Position numbers and translations under genes: made by a program. The notes under the pieces are model-generated. The model saw only the letters and a program-made list of their open reading frames with translations. It was not told the DNA's origin and made no database searches. Below are positions 11,623-24,300 of a stretch of DNA of 52,847 nt, one piece after another. Position 1 is the stretch's first letter. Every line of letters starts with the position of its first letter. The stretch is from Azolla pinnata (lineage: Eukaryota > Streptophyta > Polypodiopsida > Salviniales > Salviniaceae), in NCBI GenBank assembly GCA_037176905.1, contig JBBBWG010027401.1, positions 10,544 to 63,390 of the forward strand, in the 5' to 3' direction.

Positions 11623-14600
11623 TTAAACATATAAAGAATTCGAAAAAATAATCCCTCTCCGAATACTCTCGCTCGCAGCTGCAAATTTCTTCTCGAGCCC
11701 AGTATCGCCAATCGCTGAGGATGCCACACGCATCTTTACATAAAACCACGCAATGAGTCGGGGATTAGAGCTTGCATTTCTATTAGGAAAGCGGATCAAG
11801 TTGAGGTAGCTCCAAATAATAACTTGGTTTTTTGGAAGGACAAACCTGGTTCAAAAACTCTTCGAGCCTTCTTGCCACGCGAATAATACTACCTTCAAAT
11901 ATGTCAGTTAATGCGCATATTTCCACAAAGCTTGCACCCTGATTGGATGAATGAACGCTCAAACATATCAACAGAATGTATCGTTTTTCTTTAAAGAAAG
12001 AAAAACAACACAATTTCAAACCATAAACCCTTGTTTGGCTACACTGATTGTTTTTGTAACTCGAAAAACCAACCTTGGACCAACTGTATATGACATCCAT
12101 TAGAAATGGACGAAAGCTTTGCACATATTCTTCTGTATCGATTTCAAGCTTGCACTCTCGTTGAACCTGTCAACGATAACAGAGTATAGACGATTTTCAT
12201 GAGCTTGTGAGCCTTTGTCAATAGACAATAATTCATTTCACAAGAGAAGTGTTAGAATTGCCATATTACTCTCCAAAACATGAGTCTAATTAAATGATAC
12301 CTCAGCAATCTTTCGAGCTGTTTCTTGCAACTTTCTCAACGGCATGGCAAGCTCATTTTTCAAGTGAACCTGCTCATTGGACTTGTCCAGTGGCATAAAG
12401 CAGCTCGCAAGTGCTACGAGCTGGTGATGATCAAGCTCGTTAAACAAGCCTGTACTCCACTAAAGAACTAAGGTGAGATGCTAAGAATAAACATAGCCAT
12501 AATATACGTATGAGTATATATGTGTACTTAATCACACTTATACATTACCATTGAACATTAGCTCAGTGATGAGAAGTTCATCAGCTGTATCAATAAAGCA
12601 TGCAGCTCGACCCTTCAACTGTACCACATTATCAGCATTGATATGTCCAAGTCTCTTCAAAACCCGCGACCGGTTTTTAAGTTCCTCTCTAAATTTGTGC
12701 AGCTGCAAATAGATGTTAATGAATCTATACTATTAATTCACTGTATCCTTCTCAAACATTAATATCATATTAGTAATAACTGAAAATCCTAATTGCTTGC
12801 TCAATATAGCACCTGTGAATCTCTCATGCCCAGCTTTAGTCTTTGAGCTTCCGTCATGAGCCGGGCCTTCTCCATATAGAGTGAGAAGAAATCGGTTGCA
12901 TCTTTGGACTAAAACAAAAGGAAAAGTAAAATTGTAATCGCTGTACAAAACAGCTCATGCCAATCGACAGTAAATAGACAACCTTGAATAATGGATTTGC
13001 ATGCAGCCTCTTCTCCTGCTCTTCAATTTCCCTACCTAGCTTTATCACGTCTGGATCATTAATTTTCATGTCCTGAAAAGTGGTACTCAATTATAAGTGA
13101 ATAACACTTACAGCAGAATTAAGCACCCACAACCCCCCATACACACACAAAACGCAATAAACAATCTCTCTCACACTATAATAGATCACATTCTGTAGAA
13201 TAACTAGAATAAAACCTTAATAGGATCGAGTTTTGGAAAACCGTCAAGAAACTGCCCACCCAACTCCTGAATCGCAGATAAAACATTCTGGCGAGCCTCC
13301 ACTGAGCGCAGATCTTTTGGAACATCCACTATGACAGAACTGACTCCACAAATCAGGCCCATTTGCACAGGAATCTGGAGCGTCAACAACAAATACATTA
13401 ATCTCATAATAACTAGAAGAAAAAAGACATCTATTTTGGCCCTGATATCTATACCTCAAAGGAAAATAGAACACCAATCTTACCACTTTTAACTCACCAA
13501 TCTCCCCCCTGGGACATGGTTTTGCTTTTTTGTCCTGGACTACAGCCGATGCACAATATAGTAATGTGTCTACACAGTAATAACCCTGCTTTGGGTTCTC
13601 CAAAGTTGAAGACAGTAGGGTAACCTGCCCATTTTGATTTCTCTTCACATGGACCACCACTCCCCATCCCCAATCATCAGCCCCATCTCTGACCTTGATC
13701 TAATAATAAATAAACGAAGATGCCCACAAATTTTAAATCAAAGATTCTCTTCAGTTCGTATTCACGGGAACATTTAGAGAGAGAACAATGAATTATATGC
13801 CAATATAAACTTATGCTACATTGTTTGACAATCAAGCATATATAGCTCTTATGCCACAAGGTCACGTTCCATTTGACATTTATAATATTTGGGCTAGGAC
13901 AGGACAGTGAACAAGTATTTTTCTATGCAGAAGAATTTACCCTAATACAAAATGTTTCGCACATAGACATTGTATACCAGTCTACCCGGAGTTAAAACTG
14001 CTAGTACACGCTCTGGTCGCAAAATCTCAGACATCAACTCGTATTCCAACTGTGCAATCTTCAACCGTGATCGGTTGTATTCTGCAACGGAATCCTGTCA
14101 CAGAGTAATTGAGTAATCCTCATAAAATCTATGCCATAGAACACAAGGATAGTAGTCAAACTACATATAGGTTTTAAATGTATAATTGAAAAGCTATTTA
14201 AGCATATATAGATGAAGCATTATAAAACATCTTCAGCATACCTCTCCTGTGTCAAAGCTAGCTGCCGCTTGTTCAAGTTTGAAAACCTTTTCCTCAACCT
14301 CTGGTAAGGCCTAATGAATCTTCAAAAGAATGATCACCCTTTGTCATAAGTATTCAGAATGTTATCAATGTCTGCGATCATAGATACCTTCTCATGCTGA
14401 AATTGGTGAAGGGAGTTCTTTATCACGTATTCAGCATCGAACTGGCCCTCTGCTCGGCTCATCAAATTCAAGATTGTGTAGTAGCTAAGCCTAAATGTGC
14501 TCAGTAATGGAGCCGGCTTCCCCAATACGAGATCTTTACATGTAGTCTTATCCAGCTATATATATATATATATCAAGGAAAATAACTTTAAATATTTAAC

Positions 14601-17600
14601 ATCTCTTCAATCTGTAGCTTTTATATGCCTATTGCAAATTGATGCTTCGGACAACAGCATCCCACTATAGTTATCATTCTGAAGGTATAATGTTGTATGT
14701 ATGCATCATGAGTGTCAATCTAAGATTATTTCTTTAAGGCCTGCCATTTGTCCCTTTTATGCTCTCTTGGGAGCACCCAAGGTGTAAACCTTGGTCTACC
14801 ATTGCCTCTGTTGTCAAGCTCTGACAATGCAGTAAACTCAAACAGCCATTTACTTCTCTGTTGTTATTAACTCACTCTTTGTACATATTCTCAACTTTAT
14901 GGACAATATTTCATACATATCTCTCTGCAAATCAACCATGTAGGCTTAATATGGTTCCTATATTTCACCATCATGTACTCGTTGTGATGATTGCGTTAGA
15001 TTATTTAAGGTATTCAATTAAGAATATTCACCACCCAGGGAGTATTATTCTCTAACTTAATAATCGCCCCAAAGTTATTCAAAGTTACACAACCGCCCCA
15101 ATTATGTCTATTTCCGTGAATATGTATCTTGAAAGCTCTGCCACCAATGCAATTACCCGGTTATTCCTGAGACTACCGTATTCACCTATCATCAAGGTGC
15201 ATATATCAGACCTATAGATGCATTTCCCTAATATTTTAGTGTTCTCTCAAAAATAATCAGGTGATACGTGAAAAATTACAGAATAAGTAGTGAACGCCCA
15301 GAAAATTAAGATCCTATATACTATAGAGCAGGGATGGAAGGAGATATAGACTGCAGAAAATTTTTATATACTACCTAAGAACCAAATAATTTAAAATCGG
15401 ATTCAGAAACTTTGATTGGCATGCTAAAAGAAAGGCAAAGCCAAATTTCATGCCATTATGAGAACCAATATCTGAATCAACATCCAGAGAACTCGAAAGC
15501 TAGAATTTTGCCTCAAAGTAGGGACCAGAAAATACTTGTCCTCAGAAAGATCACAAGGACTTTCAAGCTTAAAATACAAGCAGAAAATCATCAATCGCCC
15601 TTGCCTAAAGAAAACTGCAACTTTAGTTTGAATAAGGATGTACCTGTGCATCAATCATTATTATTGATATACCACGTTCATCCTTTCCACGTCTTCCAGC
15701 TCTTCCACTCATCTGAATAATAAACCATATCATTGTATCTCGATATATGATTACCCTGTAACATTCTGTTCTAAAAACTGCAGTAGTACCTGGATATACT
15801 CTCCAGAGCTCATCCAACGGTGAGAAGTCCCATCCCATTTCCGAAGAGCTGTGAATACTACAGTCTTGGCAGGCATATTCAAACCCATAGCAAACTGTTT
15901 TACATGTTTACATACTATTAAGATCGTTATAAAAACTTGTTTTCATGATTTTTTTTACCTCAAACAGGTGTTACCTATAACTTTCACTTGAATTTACCGA
16001 AATCGTACATAAACATTTACCGTTTCAGTAGCAAACAATGCCTTTATCAATCCTTCCTGGAACAAAATCTCGACAACCTCCTTCACAATAGGTAGGAGAC
16101 CAGAATGATGCATTGCTATTCCCCTTTTGAGAAGAGGTAATATTGATTTAACTGGAAGTAGTTCTCTGTCCTCTTCATTGAGGCATTGTATTGCATTCTT
16201 GAACACTTCGTCCACTATAGTCTTCTCCTCTTCAGAATTGAAATCAAGTTTTTGCATTGAAATAGCAAATTGTTCACACTCACGACGGCTGAAGCTGAAG
16301 ACTATCACAGGATCTAGCTTTCTATCCTTTACCATCTACAGTAATATAAAAATCAATCTCTCTACCTCCCTCATCTTTCCGCAGTGTTTCCTCGCTCATA
16401 TGCCATAGGCATGTTTTTTAAGGCTACAGCAGAGCTGTTTACATTTGATGATATTGCAATTTCCCACCAAACAAGGAAGGAAGCCATATGCATGCTGGGA
16501 AAAGGAGAGTTTTAATTTCATGATAAGGAACATACAGCATTTAAGATCCGTACAATATACCACTAGCTAAAAAATCATTTGGTTATGACACTCATTCCAT
16601 TGGTTTTTCACAACCCAATTACGGTTTTTCCTGGCTTCAGGGATAGACTTCTGAAGGGGCTGCCCTCAATCATTTTAAAGCTGCTTTCAAGGCCTAGTTC
16701 AAAGGCAACAGGAAAAGACAAACCAACAATCTATGCAACTACACTTTTCTTCTGTCACAGAATTTTACTGCAGGCAGTTTCTGCCATCATTATGACAATG
16801 GGGAATCAACTGAGGTTAAGAGCGGGACCAGCTATCCACCAGTTCTCATTGTTCAAAGGAAAACAGTACAAAGAGGAAGGACGAAAGGTTCTACCATCAA
16901 TATGCTATTTATTATGCGTAAAGAACAAAGAATTTTACTTTTTTTTTATCAGGACGGAAATTGATCTACTTAAGTCTGATATCATTGCAGTTTTCAAATC
17001 CATTCTTGCTTGGGAAACGAAACTCAGAGACAAGCAGGAAAGCAATACTTGGAGACAAGCGGAAAAAGATGGAAAAGCTAATTTTTATGCTAAGAGAACA
17101 AAGAATTGTTTGCTTCTTTGGCAAGCAAGTAAAACCAAACCTACTTAGGTAGAAAGAAACATCACTAATGAATGCATTGCTCAATTGTTGAGAAGAAGGA
17201 ACCATCACCCACCTTAACAATCTTAAACACATCAGTTTCTGCTTCGCCCTTTCCTTTCGATCCTTTTGCAGGCTTGCCCAACCCTTTACTATGTGGCGAG
17301 GAAAGGCCCCCTTCTTGGATTGCATCTTTCTCGAATGAAGTAACAAGTTTATCAAAATTCTCTTCTCGAAATTGACCTTTCTCGTCCACAATCAAGTATA
17401 GACCTGATCCACCGATAGGAAAACCATAGTGCTGCAACGGAGTCGGCCTAAATTCAGTGTATACAACATGGCAAGGTTGTTTGTGTAGATGACAGACCCA
17501 TTGAGCAAATTCTGTTGCATTTGACAATGTGGCGGATAAGAACACCATCTTAATCACAGGAGGCAAGAAAATGATGGTTTCTTCCCACACCACACCTCTC

Positions 17601-18280
17601 TCTCTATCCCTCATGTAATGAATCTCGTCAAAGATAACCCAAGCAACCTCCTTCAATAGCTCTGATCCTCTATACAGCATCCCTCTCAGGATTTCGGTTG
17701 TCATCACAATACAGGTCGCATTCGGGGATATCGATACATCACCAGTCATAAGCCCTACATCGCTGAATTCTTCTTGAAGCTCTCGGTACTTTTGGTTGCT
17801 TAGAGCTTTCAATGGCGATGTATATATGACCTTCTGATGATCTCGGAAGGCCATAGCTATCGCATATTCGGCTATGGCGGTTTTACCAGCCGATGTGTGT
17901 GCAGCAACCAGAACAGATTCGTTGCGCTCCAGGCAGGAAACTGCTATTTCTTGGAATGGATCCAATTTAAAAGGATAAGCTTTAGCAGGAACACCTTTGT
18001 AGAGCGGATTACCGATACTTCCATGGGTTTCTTGATCTTTCGTGAAGACATAATCAGGCGGTACTGCGACTTCATGAACACACGATCGAGCAGTACCACT
18101 CCTCCTCCTTTTCATGGCAGCTTTCGCTTCTTCCACTTCAGGTCTATCGGCATAGGTGCAAGATTGCGAGCTCGCCTGCGAGATCCTTCGTTTCCCGACA
18201 TTACTCTCTGCAGAATTGCCATTCTTGGAGCTTCCCTCCGTAGCTAGTTCCTCCTCTCCTTTCAAGGAGCTCATCGTCAT
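11623..18280 (-). CDS. HEN2: HEN2/MTR4-like Ski2-family exosome RNA helicase
   Basis: Sixteen coding exons: 17213-18280, 16021-16335, 15790-15894, 15644-15712, 14388-14555, 14242-14310, 13978-14094, 13484-13699, 13216-13374, 12983-13072, 12813-12908, 12549-12702, 12301-12449, 12074-12166, 11846-11938, 11623-11733; 1023 residues. Motifs in order: Walker [10 protein letters not shown] (126-134), DEIH box (218-221), SAT (249-251), [23 protein letters not shown] and [10 protein letters not shown] (496-505). Next come the MTR4-type arch/KOW region ([14 protein letters not shown]) and a C-terminal DSHCT domain ending FSNSLYV. In plants HEN2 is the nucleoplasmic cofactor of the RNA exosome, unwinding defective or non-coding transcripts for 3'-5' decay. 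The arch and the divergent N-terminus fit HEN2 better than nucleolar MTR4. The start is the first ATG, with a second ATG two codons on. One residue seems missing in the conserved YVxS-RPFLMD stretch. Protein and splice sites are otherwise intact. Confidence 0.96.
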
Positions 18281-18344
18281 GATCGCGCTGCACCTTGTCG
18301 CAAGAAGACTCGGGCCCCTGCAGGTTTTCACAAAACCCTAACCC

Positions 18345-19265
18345 TAGTAATCCTGTGAAAGCAAGCAAAGGTAGGAAAGATTAGCAGAAAACCCTAATTT
18401 TAGTAACTAATGATCTAATACCTAAAACCCTAATTATCTAAAACCCTAATTATCTTGTGAAGCAAGCAAAAGTAGGAGAGATTAGCAAGAAACCCTAATC
18501 ATCCTATGAAGCAAGCAGAGGAAGGGGAGATTAGCAAGAAACCGCAATTATCCTGTGAAGCGAGCAAAAGTGGGAGAGATTAGCAAAAACCCTAATTATA
18601 CTCACTATGAAGCAGTAGCAAAAACTCTAATTATCCTGTGAAGCAAGCAAAAGTGGGAGAGATTAGCGAAAAACCCTAATTACACTCACTACGAAACGGT
18701 AGCAAAAACCCTAATTATCCTGTGAAGCAAGCAAAAGTAGGAGAGATTAGCAAGAAACCCTAATTATCCTGTGAAGCAAGCAAAGGTAGGGGAGATTAGC
18801 AAGAAACCATAATTATCCTATGAAGCAAGCAAAAGTGGGAGAGATCACCACAAAACCCTAATTACACTCACTATGAAGCAATAGCAAAAACCCTAATTAT
18901 CCTATGAAGCAAGCAAAAGTGGGAGAGATTAACAAAAAACCCTAATTACACTCACTATGAGGCAGTAGCAAAAACCCTGATTGTCCTGTGAAGCAAGCAA
19001 AAGTAGGAGGGATTAGCAAGAAACCCTAATTATCCTATGAAGCAAGCAAAAGTAGGAGAGATTAGCAAGAAACCCTAATTATCCTATGAAGCAAGCAAAG
19101 GTAGGAGAGATTAGCACGAAACCGTAATTATCCTGCGAAGCAAGCAAAGGTGGGAGAGATTAGCAAAAAACCCTAATTACATTCACTATGAAGCAATAGC
19201 AAAAACCATGATTATCCTATGAAGCAAGCAAAAGTAGGAGGGATTAGCTAGAAACCCTGATTATT
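18345..19265. repeat. telo-box minisatellite upstream of HEN2
   Basis: About 20 degenerate units of ~50 bp built on AAACCCTAATTATCCTGTGA and AGCAAGCAAAAGTAGGAGAG plus ATTAGCAAG. Some are interleaved with ~35-bp units carrying ACTCACTATGAAGCAGTAGC. Most units contain a plant telo box (AAACCCTAA or close). The array begins about 65 bp upstream of the HEN2 start codon, so it lies in the promoter or 5' UTR. Confidence 0.92.
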
Positions 19266-20745
19266 TTTGACAAGGGGGTCTAGCGTCGACAACTGCCTTT
19301 GAGTTTTTTGAGGTTCTAGAGTCCGGGATTGGTGAAGTTTGGTGCAAGGTTTTAGGATCGAGGTTTCGGGGTTTAGGGCTGAGGTATCTGTTAATCTTTC
19401 GATTGAGAAGCAAGCAATTGATTGTCATTGTAACCAAACTGCATCCTTTGTTGTTTGCCTCAAACAGGGTTCTGTACTCGACCTCTGTTTTGTCGAGAGT
19501 GGCAAGCACCGGTTGCAAGCTAATGAGCTTGTTTTTGGGACATTTGTAACCCGAGTGGCAACGATTTAGGCAAAAACTGTTTCTAGCCTCGATCAGCTCG
19601 TTTGCACAAATGCTACAATGCTTAATAATATATAAATAGAACATTACAAATGCGTCCATGAGCCCATTCAGACATTAGGAAATGGATTAAAACTCACTTG
19701 GACTGTTTCCATTTTATAAATAGATGAATAAGTAAAGATAATTAACATGATAAAATAAAATGTTATACACAACAAAATTTTGCTGCAATCCTTTGAGAGG
19801 TGGCATATTGATCATTGCAACAGCAATGAACTTTCTTTCAGTCAAGTAGCCTAATTAATGCGTCGTATTCACGATGATATTATATAAATATTAACCGACA
19901 CTTACGGATTATAAATTTTGTAAACTGGGTTAGAAATAGATTGCAAGGTTAGAGGTTATTGGTAGAATTAGAAACAATTTTCTAACCTGAATGAGAATTA
20001 GAAAATTGTGACTAGGTTAGAAATTATCAACCGGGGCAATTAAAATAGATTGTAGGGCTAGAATAGATTGCAAGATTAGGGGGGAGTTGAGAAAAACATC
20101 TAACTTAACAAGGTTAAAAATTTGTGACCGAGCTAAAGTTTATGAACCAGATTAGAAAGTAAAAAGTTTATAAGATCTCTTAGAAAATTTGGCTGTATAA
20201 AACAAGGACGTATACTCATTCTTTATATTTATGCTTTTATAGTTACGTTTTATGACTTTCATTTATAGTCATTTTTCATCATTTTCATTTAACATCACGT
20301 TTTATAATGTTAAGTCATGACCAAAATTTTATAATGTTTACACATGTAATTTGTATTTTCCAATAAAGATTCAACCTTGTATTAATATAAAATACACTCA
20401 CTTATACGAACAAAAGCTTATCCAAAAGGGTTTACAAGCAGCATATATTAACTTAAATAATATATACGTAACCATATTTTTGTTTCTAACTTCTAATTCA
20501 ATAATGTTTTAAGACCATTTACAATACGCATTAATGAATAATTCATTTAATGATATATATATATATAATGCACAAGAGTCTTAACTTCTCACTTGTATAA
20601 ATATGAGGTCCCCAAAAGACATTCTTTAGTCAATCCTCAAGGGCTCCAAAGTCCATATCACTAGATTAGCATAGATCATATGGAAGAATCTAAATGGTCG
20701 AAAATTTGTACCATAGCAAGTTGTCCAAAGGATGGATGGATGTAT
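19266..20745. other. AT-rich intergenic stretch, no intact gene
   Basis: A minus-strand frame at 19261-19659 holds a Cys/His-rich stretch (CLNRCHSGYKCP) faintly like a Ty3-type gag knuckle, too degenerate to call. From 19910 to 20170 short degenerate repeats of GGTTAGAAAT/AGATTGCAAG occur. The rest is low-complexity AT sequence with no recognised feature. Confidence 0.45.
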
Positions 20746-21324
20746 TTAGTCACTTTGTCGAAGACATATAGGCCAACTTCCATGATGATCACGTGTTTTT
20801 TTTTCCACGTACGCTTGTACAAGTTCCAGTAAAGGTGAAAGCCCCAATGAAGTTAGATTGGTTTCTTTTACAGTGTCTTTTGTAAGTTTTGGATCTCGGA
20901 TGCAAGAGGGCATCATTCCCACCGCGATCCGGATCTCGTGTTCCAATGCCAATGTGGGGCATGATCATCACCGCCATCGACCATGACGCTCGGAAAGGTT
21001 CGTCGTCGTCGATAACCCACTCCAATCATGTCCGGGGCAAGTCCGCTTCGAATCAACGGAAAGGAGGTCGATCGATGGCGTTTCTGATAGATTCTGAGGC
21101 CCCATTGGGGAAGCTCAAAGGCAAAGGGGGGGGGGGAGGGGGGGTATACACGCACGACCGATCGGATTCGATTGGGCGGGTGAGATTGGGGTGATAGCAA
21201 ACCATGACAAAATGACGATGGGATTCGAATCGGAGTTTAACGGACGGTACAAACAGGCGAAATCATCTTCGACAGGCAGACAGGGGCGAAGGATCGTAGT
21301 TCGAATCCGCGGAGGAACTCACTC
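20746..21324. other. IPUT1 3' flank, no separate gene
   Basis: Open frames on both strands here match nothing I recognise and include a G-run (21127-21142). Part should be the 3' UTR of the minus-strand glucuronosyltransferase gene. Confidence 0.45.
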
Positions 21325-24300
21325 TTAGCAGGCCTTCAGGAGGACGGAGTCGGACTTGGCGAGTGCTTTCTTCTGGGTTCTTGCCAGCAGCGAGGCCCTG
21401 AAGGAGGCGCAGAGCAGGGGAGTGGCGAGGCCGATGTAGGCGACGATGGCAAAGGCGCGGATGATGCCGTTCTTGTACAAGGGCAGGGCCATGACGAGCA
21501 GGCTTCCGAAGAGGAGGAGCCAGAGGGCGAGCAGAGGTGCGGTGCGCAAGCGCAGGGCGCGGGAGGAGGACATGAGGAGAGCGAGCGATCCGAGGAGGCT
21601 GAGGCCCCATCCGGCCAACGGGTGGGCCGTGATCGGCACCAGAATCGCTGGGATCGAGAAGCTCGCGACGATGCACGCGGGCGCTACCAGAGCCTTCTTC
21701 GCGCGGGGGAAGAGCCAGTTCGGGACGATGCCTGGAACTGGCTTCGATCCGGGCCCATCGGCGCCCGTAACGGATCGGCACTCCCTCGCCGCCGCCGCCG
21801 CCGCCGCCACCAGCATCATCGCATACACCGCCGCCTGCGTGCAGATCGCTGGCACTTCCTCCCTGTATCTGGCAAATCCACCAGATGTAGCACAAGAATA
21901 GACCTGACCGATGAATACTGCGGGGAAGCCCTACCTAAAGCCGCGCCTCAGAAAAAAAACGCATCTCCTGCGTATGGGAAGCGTTGTTTTTGTTTTTTTT
22001 TTTACTGTTTTGTTACCCGATCGTAGATCTCCTCATGTCATGCCAGGCCAAGCCGAGCGGCAGAATCGGCCACGACCACCAGTACCACGGCTTGAGCAAG
22101 GCTGCCCCCGGGAACGTGACGATGCTGTTGGGCCCGCACGGAACGTGCCATCTCAGCCGAAGGTCTGGGACAAGGGGGGAAAAAAAAAACTTAGCCAATC
22201 ATTCGAAGCTCGAGCACGAGCCAACGAGAGTAGTCTGAGACAGAATCGGAGACAGAGTCCGAGACAGAATCGGAGACAGAGTTTGAGACAGAGTCCGAGA
22301 CAGAGTTTGAGACAAAGTCCGAGACAGAGAAGTGGTGTTTACAGTAGTACGTGGCGTCCATCTGGTATCCGAGGGGCAGCCGGTATTGTCCGCTCAGCTT
22401 GGAGCCGTCGGGCGGGGGGTGGAACATCGGCTTGTCTAGCAAGTCGGGGAAGTAGGCGGTGAGGAAGCCCTGGTCAGCGCCGTCCCTGTTCTCGGCCATC
22501 GCGTTCACACGTCGAACCATGTCATCGAACACGGCCACGGATGGCTGGTATAGATCAGACATTCCCCCAACAAGCAAGCAAGCAAGCAAGCAAGATGGGA
22601 ACGGAACGGGGAAACAGAATCAAAACAAGCCAGAAAACCCAGAAAAAAAGAGCTGCCAAGCACCACCCGACTGAAGAGCTTTTCTGCGGACGATGGTGCC
22701 CTAGGAGCTACCTCTCTCTCTCTCTCTCTCTTTGCTTCGCTTCTCTCCGGTTAATGTCCTCGGAGCTCTCTCTTGATTTGTTTCGTTTCATTCGTTCTAG
22801 GTAGTTTTTCTCCGGATCGAAAAGGTTTCTTTTGGAATTATGATTAAATCAACTAAACTATGTGATTATTTGTAATAGCCAAAGTGCAATGGATTTAAGC
22901 AAGAACTCGATGTACCATTCACGGACAAAGCACATTGATGTTAGATACCATTGGCTACGCTTAAGCCACATGAACAAACGCACGGAGACAGACACGAAGC
23001 AATCAAGAGAGAGAGAGAGAGAGAGACCTTGAGGACGAAGAGGCCGGTGTGGAAGACGCAGGGGTTGATGAAGACGGCGCAGAAGTCGCCGCACTGGAAG
23101 AGCTCGTCCGTGCCCTGGAGTATGAGGTTGTCGGCATCGAGCACGGCGACGCGCTCGTACTCGGCCAGCGTCCACGCCAGCAGCTTGTTCAGTGTGAACA
23201 CGAAGCGGCGGTTGAAGCCCGGCTTGCCCGTGTACGGGTTCGGCAAGTTCCGAACCAGGAGCACCCTCACGCCGTCCTCCTCCACGCTTTCGAATTCATT
23301 CAAGCCGACGCGACGAAAACATGCAAAAGAAAAAAACAAACAAACTGAGACGCCATTCGAGCTCGCGTCGATCTCAGCCAGATCCCGAGGCTTTCCAAGG
23401 AAAAATCGGCCCAAGCCAGATCCCATAGGCTTCTGACAAATCGATTCGAGCTAGATCCCCAGGCTTTCGAGGAATTAATTCAACCCTGATCGCCGGGCTT
23501 CCGAGGATTCGATCTGAGCCAATTCCTAAGCTTCCGAGGAATCGGTTCGAGCCGATTCCCAGGCTCCCAAGGAATCGATCCGAACCAGATTCCAGGCGCT
23601 TGAGGAATCGAGCCGAGCCAAATCCCAAGCTTCCAAGGAATTGACTCGAGCCAGATCCCCAACTTCCGAGGAATCGATCCGAGCCAAATCCCCAAGCTTC
23701 CGAGGAATCGATCCGAGCCAAATCCCCAGGCTTCCGAGGAATCGATTCGAGCCAAATCCCCACGTTTCCGAGGAATCGATCCCGGGCTTCCGATTCCTCC
23801 CCCATGGTGAGGCGATCATGAGTTCAAATCCTTGATTCTCTTGCCCCCGATCTAGCGTTTTCCCGATAGATGTGTCTCTATTGATGGATTGACCCGATCA
23901 GTATGGATGGATGGATCGATCCATCGAGCGGATTGGATCGATCGGTCGGGAGGGATCGATCCCCGACATCGAGTGCCGGGAAATTGTTGATCTTAGGCCT
24001 GTTGTGGCAAGTCCACCACAGTCTGAGCTTCCATGGAGCTTGCTAGCAGCTATGGTGGTGCCAAGCTTTCTAGTGTTGGCTTGTCTTTTGCTTGCATCTA
24101 ACTGAGCATTTTGGGTTCAGAGTCAGAGCTGGGCCTGGCTGAACAAGGTGGAGGTTCACCTCCATGGAAGCTGCAGACACAGCTTCTTCATGGCAGCCAG
24201 CTAGGCCTAATGACCAGGTCCAGAATCAGGGCAGAATTAGGGCAGAGTTAGGGCAGAGTTAGGGCAGAATTAGGGCAGAAGAAGAAGAAGAAGAAGAAGA

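Noticed and set aside
16579-17148. 189-codon plus-strand frame inside HEN2
   Set aside because: Lies in the HEN2 intron 16336-17212 on the opposite strand with no recognisable domain.
22191-22342. DSVSDSVS-type repeat protein tail
   Set aside because: Lies in IPUT1 intron 3; splicing at 22342 to 22164 restores the family sequence YYYLRLRW.
23374-23835. Repeat-protein frames with GSLGIWLGSIPRKL-like units
   Set aside because: Produced by the 34-bp intronic minisatellite in several frames at once, with no conserved start or neighbours.
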